A DNA stretch of 62,791 bases, taken from contig NZ_CALMZS010000185.1 of NCBI RefSeq assembly GCF_937870815.1, forward strand, positions 1 through 62,791. Direction: 5' to 3'. The translations under genes and the position numbers were made by a program. Shown in pieces: positions 55,995-62,791 of this stretch; the stretch's first letter is position 1; each line of letters begins with the position of its first letter. This DNA comes from an uncultured Brevundimonas sp. (GTDB taxonomy: Bacteria > Pseudomonadota > Alphaproteobacteria > Caulobacterales > Caulobacteraceae). Below the pieces are notes generated by a model. It was not told the DNA's origin and ran no database searches. It worked only from the letters and a program-made list of their open reading frames with translations.

Positions 55995-57059
55995 ATGACG
56001 ACCACCCTCGCCCCCGCTCCCGTCGCCCCTCGCAGTCCCGCGCCGGCGTCTGTTTCCGCCGCGATTCCGACCGCGAAGGCGATGCGGGACTCCGACCCCG
56101 CCAAGGTCGCCCGCGACATCGTCGTGGCCGTTCCCGACGACTTCCGTCTCGCCTCCGGCGAACGGCTCGGCCAGGAGGTTTTCCGCGGCCGGCTGCATGG
56201 CCGCGCCGGCGCTCCGCTGGTCGTCGTCGCCGGGGGCATCTCCAGCGGCCGGTTCGTCCACCGCACCGAGACCAACGGCCTGGGCTGGTGGTCCGGCGCC
56301 GTGGCCCGGCGCGGACCGATCGACCTCGACCGCGTCCAGGTCCTGGCCTTCGACTTCGCGCCCGAGGGCGCCCGGTCGCCGGTCACCATCACCACGCAGG
56401 ATCAGGCCCGGCTGCTGGCCCTGATGCTCGATCACCTCGGGGTGGAGAGGATCGCGGCCTTCGTCGGCGCCTCGTACGGGGGCATGATCGCCCTGGCCTT
56501 CGGCGAGTTGTTCCCACGCCGGGCCGAACAGCTGATCGTGGTGTCGGCCGCCCATCGCACCCATCCGCAGGCCACCGCCTGGCGGGGCATCCAGCGCCGC
56601 ATCCTGCGGCTGGCCGCCGCCGCCGGCCGTCCCGAGGACGGCGTCGCCCTGGCCCGCGAACTGGCCATGACGACCTACCGCACCGCCGAGGAGTTCGGCC
56701 ACCGGTTCGCCGGCGCCGCTCCGGCCGCGGCCGGCGATCCATACCCCGTATGCGAATATCTGACGGCGCGCGGCCAAGCCTATCGCACCCACACGACCCC
56801 GGCGCGCTGGCTGTCGTTGTCGGACTCCATCGATCGCCACCGGGTCACGCCCGAGGCCGTCGCCACGCCCGTCACCCTGGTCGGTTTCACATCCGACCGG
56901 CTGGTTCCGATCGACGATGTCCGCGAACTGGCCGCCCGGCTGCCGGCTCTGTCGCGCCTGATCGAGGCCCCGTCCCTCTACGGCCACGACGCCTTCCTGA
57001 AGGAGGACGCCCTGGTCGGCGAAATGCTCCGCACCGCCCTCCGCGAGATCGACCGATGA
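55995..57059 (+). CDS. metX: Homoserine O-acyltransferase (MetX type)
   Basis: A 354-residue alpha/beta-hydrolase-fold acyltransferase. The catalytic nucleophile Ser is in GASYGGMIA, the Asp in FTSDRLV and the His in YGHDAFL. It acylates homoserine, the first committed step of methionine synthesis. Whether it uses acetyl-CoA or succinyl-CoA is not evident. The N-terminus lacks the usual LNPxxxNAILxxHxL extension, so it is a short, diverged form. The ATG at 55995 has GGAG 6 nt upstream and lies beyond the riboswitch. It overlaps metB by 4 nt. Confidence 0.85.
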   Translation: MTTTLAPAPVAPRSPAPASVSAAIPTAKAMRDSDPAKVARDIVVAVPDDFRLASGERLGQEVFRGRLHGRAGAPLVVVAGGISSGRFVHRTETNGLGWWSGAVARRGPIDLDRVQVLAFDFAPEGARSPVTITTQDQARLLALMLDHLGVERIAAFVGASYGGMIALAFGELFPRRAEQLIVVSAAHRTHPQATAWRGIQRRILRLAAAAGRPEDGVALARELAMTTYRTAEEFGHRFAGAAPAAAGDPYPVCEYLTARGQAYRTHTTPARWLSLSDSIDRHRVTPEAVATPVTLVGFTSDRLVPIDDVRELAARLPALSRLIEAPSLYGHDAFLKEDALVGEMLRTALREIDR

Positions 57060-58231
57060 CCATCCAGAACCCCCGCACCATCGCCGCGCGCACCGGCGTC
57101 GATCAGGACACGGCCCACGGCGCCGTCATGCCGCCGCTGTATCTGTCGTCGAACTATTCGTTCGCCGGCTTTCAGCAGAAGCGGCGGTACGACTACAGCC
57201 GCTCCGGCAATCCCACCCGCGACCAGCTCGCCGAGACCCTCGCCGAATTGGAGGCCGGCGCCGGCGCCGTGGTGGTCGCCACCGGCATGGCGGCGGTCGA
57301 TCTGGCCTTGGTGACGCTGGAGCCGGGCGACCTGCTGATCGCCCCGCACGACTGTTACGGCGGCACCTGTCGGCTGCTCTGCGCCAGGGCGAAGAAGGGG
57401 CATTTCGAGGTTCTGTTCATCGACCAGGCGGACCCCGGGGCGGTTGAGGCCGCGCTGGCGCTCAAGCCCAGGCTGGTGTTCATCGAGACGCCGTCGAACC
57501 CGCTGTTGCGGGTGGTCGACATCGCCGACATCTGCACCCGCGCCCATGCGGTCGGGGCCAAGGTCGTGGCCGACAACACCTTCCTGTCGCCGGCCCTGCA
57601 ACAGCCGATCCGGTTGGGCGCCGACTTCGTGGTCCACTCGACGACCAAATACATCAACGGCCATTCCGACGTGGTCGGCGGCGCCGTGGTGTGCGCCGGC
57701 GCCGACGACCACGCGCTGCTCAGCTGGTGGGCCAACTGCCTGGGGGTCACCGGCTCGCCGTTCGACGCCTATCTGACGCTGCGCGGCGTGCGCACCCTGT
57801 TCGCCCGCATCGAACGCCAGCAGACGACCGCCGGGGCGATCGCAGCCGCGCTGGACGCCCATCCGGCCGTGAAGGCCGTCCATTATCCCGGCCTGAAATC
57901 CCATCCCGGCCACGCCCTGGCCACGCGCCAGCAGAACGGCCCCGGCGCCATGCTCAGCTTTGAACTGCACGGTGGGATCGACGCCGTCCGCGAGGTCGTC
58001 GAGGCGCTGGCCCTCTTCACCCTGGCGGAATCCCTGGGCGGGGTCGAAAGCCTGGTCGCCCACCCCGCCACCATGACCCACGCCGCCATGACGCCGGAAC
58101 AACGCGCCGTCGCCGGCGTCACCGACGGCCTGTTGCGGCTGTCGGTGGGCCTTGAGCACCAGGACGACCTGCTGGCCGACCTGTCCCAGGCGCTGGCCGG
58201 GGTGGCGGTGGGGGAAGCGGCGGCGGCCTGA
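57056..58231 (+). CDS. metB: Cystathionine gamma-synthase / O-acylhomoserine thiol-lyase family enzyme
   Basis: A 391-residue PLP enzyme of the Cys/Met metabolism family. RSGNPTRDQL is the cofactor-binding loop, and the PLP Lys is in HSTTKYINGHSDVVGG. SLGGVESLVAHPATMTHAAM is a conserved family segment. It condenses acylhomoserine with cysteine (or sulfide), completing the route begun by MetX. The ATG overlaps the metX stop (ATGA), so both are under the SAM-I switch. MetB versus MetZ activity cannot be separated by eye. The gene is convergent with leuB, with 6 bp between stops. Confidence 0.88.
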   Translation: MTIQNPRTIAARTGVDQDTAHGAVMPPLYLSSNYSFAGFQQKRRYDYSRSGNPTRDQLAETLAELEAGAGAVVVATGMAAVDLALVTLEPGDLLIAPHDCYGGTCRLLCARAKKGHFEVLFIDQADPGAVEAALALKPRLVFIETPSNPLLRVVDIADICTRAHAVGAKVVADNTFLSPALQQPIRLGADFVVHSTTKYINGHSDVVGGAVVCAGADDHALLSWWANCLGVTGSPFDAYLTLRGVRTLFARIERQQTTAGAIAAALDAHPAVKAVHYPGLKSHPGHALATRQQNGPGAMLSFELHGGIDAVREVVEALALFTLAESLGGVESLVAHPATMTHAAMTPEQRAVAGVTDGLLRLSVGLEHQDDLLADLSQALAGVAVGEAAAA

Positions 58232-58237
58232 TTGCGT

Positions 58238-59338
58238 TCAGGCCCAGTGCATCTGCACCCGGTGCGTGGCGGCCCAGTGAGTGGCCCTGATGGCGTCGAT
58301 GATGGCCCTGGCGGCCGCCCGCGTGCCCAGCTTGCCGCCCAGATCGGCGGTCGTCGCACCGGCCGCCAGAACCGCCGCGACCGCCGCCTCGATCGAGTCC
58401 GCCTCGTCCTCCAGCTTGAGGCCGTGACGCAGCATCAGCGCTGCCGACAGCACGGCGCCCACCGGATTGGCCAGGTCCTGGCCGGCGATGTCGGGGGCCG
58501 AACCGTGGATCGGCTCGAACAGCCCCGGACCGCCTGACCCCAGCGACGCCGACGGCAACAAGCCGATCGACCCGCCCAGGACCGAGATCTCGTCCGACAG
58601 GATGTCGCCGAACATGTTCTCGGTCAGGATGACGTCGTAGTCGCGCGGCCGGCGGATCAGGTGCATGGCCATGGAATCGACCAGGGCGTGCTCCAGCCTC
58701 ACCTGGGGGAACTCCTCGGCATGGATGCGGGTCACGACCTCGCGCCACAGGCGGCCGGTCTCCATCACATTGGCCTTGTCGACCGAGGTGACCTTGCCGC
58801 GCCGTTGCAGGGCCGTCTGGAAGGCGGCGCGGGCGATCCGCTCGATCTCCTCCACCGTATAGATGCACAGGTCCGACGCCATCGTCGCGGTGCGGGTCTT
58901 CTCGCCGAAATAGCTCCCGCCGGTCAGCTCGCGGAAGACGATCAGATCGACGCCCTCGACGATCTCCTTCTTCAGCGGCGAGCGGCAGGCCATCACCGGC
59001 GACACCTGCAAGGGCCGCAGGTTGGCGTACAGGCCCAAGACCTTGCGCAGGTCGAGCAGGCCTTCCTCCGGCCGCCGCTGGCCGCCGTCCCACCGCGGTC
59101 CGCCCACGGCGCCCAGCAGCACGGCGTCGGAGACCGCGCAGGCGGCGCGGGTCTCGTCCGGCAGAGGATCGCCGGTGGCGTCGATCGCGACCCCGCCGAT
59201 CAGATGTTCGGCGAAGTGGAAGGTGTGGCCATAGAAGTCGGCGATGACACGCAGCACATCGACGGCGGCGGCCGTAACCTCCGGGCCGATGCCGTCACCC
59301 GGCAGGACGACGATATTGTAGGTATGGGGGCTGGTCAT
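58238..59338 (-). CDS. leuB: 3-isopropylmalate dehydrogenase
   Basis: A 366-residue NAD-dependent beta-decarboxylating dehydrogenase of leucine synthesis. IVVLPGDGIGPEV opens the protein, RELTGGSYFGE and KANVMETGRLWREV carry active-site residues, and TENMFGDILSDEISVLGGSIGLLPSASLG binds metal and substrate. The ATG at 59338 overlaps the leuD stop by 4 nt. It ends the leu operon. Confidence 0.95.
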   Translation of the reverse strand: MTSPHTYNIVVLPGDGIGPEVTAAAVDVLRVIADFYGHTFHFAEHLIGGVAIDATGDPLPDETRAACAVSDAVLLGAVGGPRWDGGQRRPEEGLLDLRKVLGLYANLRPLQVSPVMACRSPLKKEIVEGVDLIVFRELTGGSYFGEKTRTATMASDLCIYTVEEIERIARAAFQTALQRRGKVTSVDKANVMETGRLWREVVTRIHAEEFPQVRLEHALVDSMAMHLIRRPRDYDVILTENMFGDILSDEISVLGGSIGLLPSASLGSGGPGLFEPIHGSAPDIAGQDLANPVGAVLSAALMLRHGLKLEDEADSIEAAVAAVLAAGATTADLGGKLGTRAAARAIIDAIRATHWAATHRVQMHWA

Positions 59339-59928
59339 GCGACGGGTTCCGGTCGGGTGTTGTGTTCGAAGGATTCGATGGCGGGCAGGTGGGACTGCAG
59401 CCAGCCCAGGGTGTCGACCCCGTCCAGCAGGCACTGGCGCGCGAACGGCTCGACGGTGAAGGACACGGCGGCGTGGTCGCCGCGCCGCAGCTCGCCGGCC
59501 TCCAGATCGATCGTCACCAGCTGGTCCGGGTTGTTCGCCAGATCGTCCCAGGTCGCGGGGTCGACCACGACCGGCAGCAGGCCGTTCTTGAGGGCGTTGG
59601 CGGTGAAGATGTCGGCGATCTCGGTCGCGACCACGGCGCGAAACCCGTAGTCCAGCAAGGCCCACGGCGCGTGCTCGCGCGACGATCCGCAGCCGAAATT
59701 GGCCCCCGCGACCAGGATTCGGCTCCGGGTCGGGTCGATCCGGTTCAGCGCCGCTTCGGGCTTGGGCGATCCGTCCGATTCATAGCGCCAGTCATGGAAG
59801 GCCAGGGCGCCCAGCCCGTCGCGCGAGGTGGTGGTCAGGAACCGGGCGGGAAGGATCTGGTCGGTGTCGATATTGGTCTGGCTGAGCACCAGGGTTCGCG
59901 AGGTCAGCACCTTGAAGGGTTCAGGCAT
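59335..59928 (-). CDS. leuD: 3-isopropylmalate dehydratase small subunit
   Basis: A 197-residue swivel domain of isopropylmalate isomerase. [13 protein letters not shown] and [16 protein letters not shown] are the family signatures. It pairs with LeuC to isomerise 2- to 3-isopropylmalate. It overlaps leuC by 8 nt upstream and leuB by 4 nt downstream, so all are translationally linked. The length is normal. Confidence 0.95.
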   Translation of the reverse strand: MPEPFKVLTSRTLVLSQTNIDTDQILPARFLTTTSRDGLGALAFHDWRYESDGSPKPEAALNRIDPTRSRILVAGANFGCGSSREHAPWALLDYGFRAVVATEIADIFTANALKNGLLPVVVDPATWDDLANNPDQLVTIDLEAGELRRGDHAAVSFTVEPFARQCLLDGVDTLGWLQSHLPAIESFEHNTRPEPVA

Positions 59929-61336
59929 GAGCCGCCTCCTGTAGATAGACGCGTGGGTCGGTCAGGACGCCGGCGACGGCGCTGGCCGCCGCCGTGGCCG
60001 GGCTGGCCAGGATGGTGCGCGCGCCCTTGCCCTGTCGGCCCTCGAAATTGCGGTTGGAGGTGGATACGGCCAGCTGGCCGGGCCCGACGAAGTCTCCGTT
60101 CATGGCGATGCACATCGAACAGCCCGGGATGCGCCATTCGGCCCCGGCGGCGATGAAGACCTGGTCCAGTCCCTCGGCTTCGGCATCGCGCCGCACGGCC
60201 TCGGACCCCGGCACCACCAGCATGCGCAGCCCCGGCTTGATCTTGCGACCCCGCAGAATCTGCGCCGCCGCGCGCAGGTCAGGCAGCCGGCCGTTGGTGC
60301 AACTGCCGATGAAGACCACGTCCACGGCCTGGGTGGTGGTGGTCTCGCCGGCGGTGAAGCCCATATAGGCCAAGGCCTTGCGCTCGCTGTCCGAGGTCGG
60401 CTGGGGCGCCTTCGAACCGATCGGCGAGCCGGCGTCGGGCGTCGTGCCCCAGGTGGCCATGGGGGTGATGGCGGCGCCGTCCAGCCGGAACTCGCGATCG
60501 AAGACCGCGCCCGGATCGGTCGCCAGCGTCAACCAGTCGGCGGCCAGGGCGTCATAGTCCGCGCCCGATGCGACGTGGCGCCGGCCCCGCAGCCAGTCGA
60601 TGGTCTTTTCATCCGGCGCGATCATGCCGGCGCGGGCCCCGGCCTCGATCGACATGTTGCACAGGGTCATGCGCCCTTCCATGTCCAGGCCCCGCACGGC
60701 CTCGCCGGCATATTCGATGACAAAGCCGGTCCCGCCGCCGAACCCCAGGGCGGCGATGACGGCCAGGGCCACGTCCTTGCCCGACACGCCGGGCTGCAAC
60801 GCACCGTCCACCGTGACCCGCAGCGATTTCGCCTTGCGTTGCAGCAGGCATTGGGTGGCCAGGACGTGGGCGACCTCCGAGGTGCCGATGCCGAACGCCA
60901 GGGCCCCGAAGGCGCCGTGGGTCGCCGTGTGGCTGTCGCCGCAGACCACGGTCATGCCCGGCTGGGTCAGACCCAGCTCCGGCCCCATGACATGGACCAC
61001 GCCGCGATCGGCGCTGTCCCATCCGGCCAGGGCGATGCCGTGTCGGGCGCAGTTCTGCTCCAGCCGCGCCACCTGGCTTTTCGCCTCGGGGGTGACATAG
61101 GGGCGTTCGCCATCCATCGCGGGAAGGGTGGGGGTCGAATGATCCAGGGTCGCGAACGTCCGGTCCGGACGACGCACCCTCAGCCCCCGCGATTCGATCT
61201 CGCTGAAGGCCTGCGGGCTGGTGACCTCGTGCACCAGATGCAGATCGACATAGAGGACGGCGGGGGTGGCGTCGGTTTCCTGCACGACGACATGACGGTC
61301 CCAGACCTTCTCGTAGAGGGTGCGGGGGGCGGTCAT
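59921..61336 (-). CDS. leuC: 3-isopropylmalate dehydratase large subunit
   Basis: A 471-residue aconitase-family enzyme. The 4Fe-4S ligands are in [11 protein letters not shown] and ECRI-type [10 protein letters not shown] (two Cys). [26 protein letters not shown] is a conserved segment. It works with LeuD. Its ATG overlaps the leuA stop by 4 nt. The N-terminal [12 protein letters not shown] matches the usual LeuC start. Confidence 0.95.
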   Translation of the reverse strand: MTAPRTLYEKVWDRHVVVQETDATPAVLYVDLHLVHEVTSPQAFSEIESRGLRVRRPDRTFATLDHSTPTLPAMDGERPYVTPEAKSQVARLEQNCARHGIALAGWDSADRGVVHVMGPELGLTQPGMTVVCGDSHTATHGAFGALAFGIGTSEVAHVLATQCLLQRKAKSLRVTVDGALQPGVSGKDVALAVIAALGFGGGTGFVIEYAGEAVRGLDMEGRMTLCNMSIEAGARAGMIAPDEKTIDWLRGRRHVASGADYDALAADWLTLATDPGAVFDREFRLDGAAITPMATWGTTPDAGSPIGSKAPQPTSDSERKALAYMGFTAGETTTTQAVDVVFIGSCTNGRLPDLRAAAQILRGRKIKPGLRMLVVPGSEAVRRDAEAEGLDQVFIAAGAEWRIPGCSMCIAMNGDFVGPGQLAVSTSNRNFEGRQGKGARTILASPATAAASAVAGVLTDPRVYLQEAAHA

Positions 61337-62592
61337 TTCATACCCCGCTCATCCCGGCGAAAGCCGCACGCCGTCGCATGTTCGCGCTCCCTGGGCCGCG
61401 TCGCCACGCAGATCGCCAGCAGTTCGGCGTCGTCGATCTCGCCGATCTCGTCGGCCCGCGCCTTGAAGGCCGCGAAGGCTTCCGTCAGATGCATCCCGAT
61501 CAGGGGATGGCCCAGAACCTCGGCCCTCTTGGCCACGGCGTGGCGCCCCGAGTGCTTGCCCAGGACGAAGAAGCTGCCCTCGAAGCCGACGTCCTGGGGC
61601 CGCATGATCTCGTATGTGCGGGCGTCGGCGAACATGCCGTGCTGATGGATGCCGGCTTCATGGGCGAAGGCGTTGATGCCGACGATGGCCTTGTTACGCA
61701 CGATCGGGGAGTGGGTGATCTCGCTCAGCAGGCGGCTGGTCGAGACCAGCCGGGTCGTGTCGATCCCGGTGGTGACGCCGAACGTCTCGGCCCGCACCCG
61801 CAGCGCCATGACCACCTCTTCCAGCGAGGCGTTGCCGGCCCGTTCGCCGATGCCGTTGATGCTGGCCTCGACCTGCCGCGCCCCGGCCGAGACCGCCGCC
61901 AGGGTGTTGGCGACGGCCATGCCCAGATCGTTGTGGCAATGGGCCGAAAAGACCACGTCGGGGAATTCCGGCCGGATGCGGGCGATCAGGAACCGGTACA
62001 GCGCCTCGATCTCGTCGGGCGTCGCATAACCGACCGTGTCGGGCACATTGAGCGTCGTCGCGCCGGCCTTCGCCACGGCCTCCAGCACCTCGGCCAGGAA
62101 TTCCGGCTCGGTGCGGATGGCGTCCTCGGCCGAGAATTCCACATCGTCGAACCGGGTGCGGGCGTATTCGACCGACCGGATCGCCGCCGCCATCACCTGG
62201 TCGGTCGTCATCTTCAGCTTGGCGGCGCGGTGGATGGGGCTGGTCCCCAGGAAGATGTGGACACGTCGCCGCGGCGTGCCTCTCAGCGCCCGCCAGGCGG
62301 CGTCGATGTCGCCCTCGCTGGACCGCGACAGCGAGCAGAACACCGGCCCGGAATCATTCTCCGCGATCTCGCCGACCACGGCGCGGATACAGTCCTCGTC
62401 GCCCGGAGAGGCGGCGGCGAAGCCGGCCTCCATGACGTCGACGCCCAGATCCTTCAGCGCCCGGCCCATGCGGACCTTGTCGGCCGGCGACATGGAAAAG
62501 CCCGGGGCCTGTTCGCCGTCGCGCATGGTGGTGTCGAAGACGATGACCCGATGCGGATCGTGGCCGACGGCGGCATCCATCACCGGGGTCAT
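61333..62592 (-). CDS. leuA: 2-isopropylmalate synthase lacking the C-terminal regulatory domain
   Basis: A 419-residue acyltransferase that condenses 2-ketoisovalerate with acetyl-CoA. The catalytic barrel is intact, with [38 protein letters not shown] and [15 protein letters not shown], and then [11 protein letters not shown]. Typical LeuA has about 510-550 residues, with a LeuA-dimer allosteric domain at the C-terminus. This protein ends soon after the linker ([16 protein letters not shown]), so leucine feedback may be absent or supplied otherwise. Its ATG overlaps the stop of the ACT protein. Confidence 0.9.
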   Translation of the reverse strand: MTPVMDAAVGHDPHRVIVFDTTMRDGEQAPGFSMSPADKVRMGRALKDLGVDVMEAGFAAASPGDEDCIRAVVGEIAENDSGPVFCSLSRSSEGDIDAAWRALRGTPRRRVHIFLGTSPIHRAAKLKMTTDQVMAAAIRSVEYARTRFDDVEFSAEDAIRTEPEFLAEVLEAVAKAGATTLNVPDTVGYATPDEIEALYRFLIARIRPEFPDVVFSAHCHNDLGMAVANTLAAVSAGARQVEASINGIGERAGNASLEEVVMALRVRAETFGVTTGIDTTRLVSTSRLLSEITHSPIVRNKAIVGINAFAHEAGIHQHGMFADARTYEIMRPQDVGFEGSFFVLGKHSGRHAVAKRAEVLGHPLIGMHLTEAFAAFKARADEIGEIDDAELLAICVATRPREREHATACGFRRDERGMK

Positions 62593-62791
62593 GCCGCCAC
62601 CTCGGTCTGAAAGGACGCGACCGTAAAGGTCGTGCGGCTGGCCCCGACCAGCTTGTCGATCTGACGCCCCAGATTCTCGGGGCAGCGTCCGGCGTCGCGA
62701 CCGCGCACCGTGATCTGGACCCGGCGCGACGCCCCCTCGTCCGACAGGCTCAGGCCGTCGATGTGGAAGCCCCGGCGCTCGACGAGGCCGA
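62589..62791 (-). CDS. ACT-domain protein, acetolactate synthase small-subunit-like (partial)
   Basis: The 3' part of a gene cut by the window edge. The visible 66 residues contain LVERRGFHIDGLSLSD and RRVQITVRGRDAGRCPENL, which match the ACT domain of IlvH/IlvN/IlvM (compare FSRRGFNIESLTV). The protein ends 15 or so residues after the ACT core, so it looks like the short IlvM type. Its TGA overlaps the leuA ATG. It presumably regulates a catalytic IlvB/IlvG subunit encoded beyond the edge. Confidence 0.75.
   Translation of the reverse strand, partial: GLVERRGFHIDGLSLSDEGASRRVQITVRGRDAGRCPENLGRQIDKLVGASRTTFTVASFQTEVAA

Overview
The window is high-GC, tightly packed alphaproteobacterial DNA. 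A popZ gene (polar organizing protein) beside valS, tlyA and a tolC-type gene points to Caulobacterales, probably a Brevundimonas- or Caulobacter-like genome. This is inferred from gene content; no rRNA or species marker is present.

Layout. Positions 1-6.5 kb hold housekeeping genes: an M23 lipoprotein, HrpB helicase, an APC permease, tRNA-Leu(TAG) and a radical SAM protein. Positions 6.6-28.0 kb are an aromatic-hydrocarbon catabolic island of TOL type. It has an upper pathway (xylM, xylA, xylB, xylC and a FadL/XylN-like channel), a ring dioxygenase (xylX/xylY-like subunits, a Rieske ferredoxin and a separate FAD reductase), and a meta-cleavage pathway (xylE, xylT, xylF, xylG, xylI, xylJ, xylQ, xylK). 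IclR and GntR regulators and a NahD-like isomerase sit within it on the opposite strand. Together the genes would take a methylbenzene to acetyl-CoA and pyruvate, except that no xylL (dihydrodiol dehydrogenase) or xylH (tautomerase) gene is visible. Core genes resume at 28.0-40.7 kb: an rRNA methyltransferase, a glycine-zipper protein, tlyA, valS, popZ, a tolC-type gene, a pcm-like gene, tRNA-Cys, tRNA-Asn and ppc.

Positions 40.7-49.3 kb are a nitrogen-assimilation block: gltD-gltB, and divergently amt and a TorF-type porin. An 88-bp MITE-like element abuts the porin stop codon. A FucP-type sugar transporter and a cysteine-synthase remnant follow. Positions 51.3-62.8 kb hold amino-acid biosynthesis: the thr operon (an aspartokinase-homoserine dehydrogenase fusion, thrB, thrC) behind a Thr-codon leader peptide and terminator; divergently metX-metB behind a SAM-I (S-box) riboswitch; then leuB, leuD, leuC, leuA and an ACT-domain acetolactate synthase small subunit cut by the window edge. 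The aspartate-family genes meet in one 629-bp intergenic region carrying two unrelated RNA switches, one sensing charged tRNA-Thr and one sensing SAM.

The most notable items are the chromosomal TOL-like island with a hybrid three-component dioxygenase, the thr attenuator, the S-box upstream of metX, the MITE-like element and a LeuA lacking its regulatory domain. Start codons were chosen from Shine-Dalgarno position and family alignment from memory; no database search was possible.
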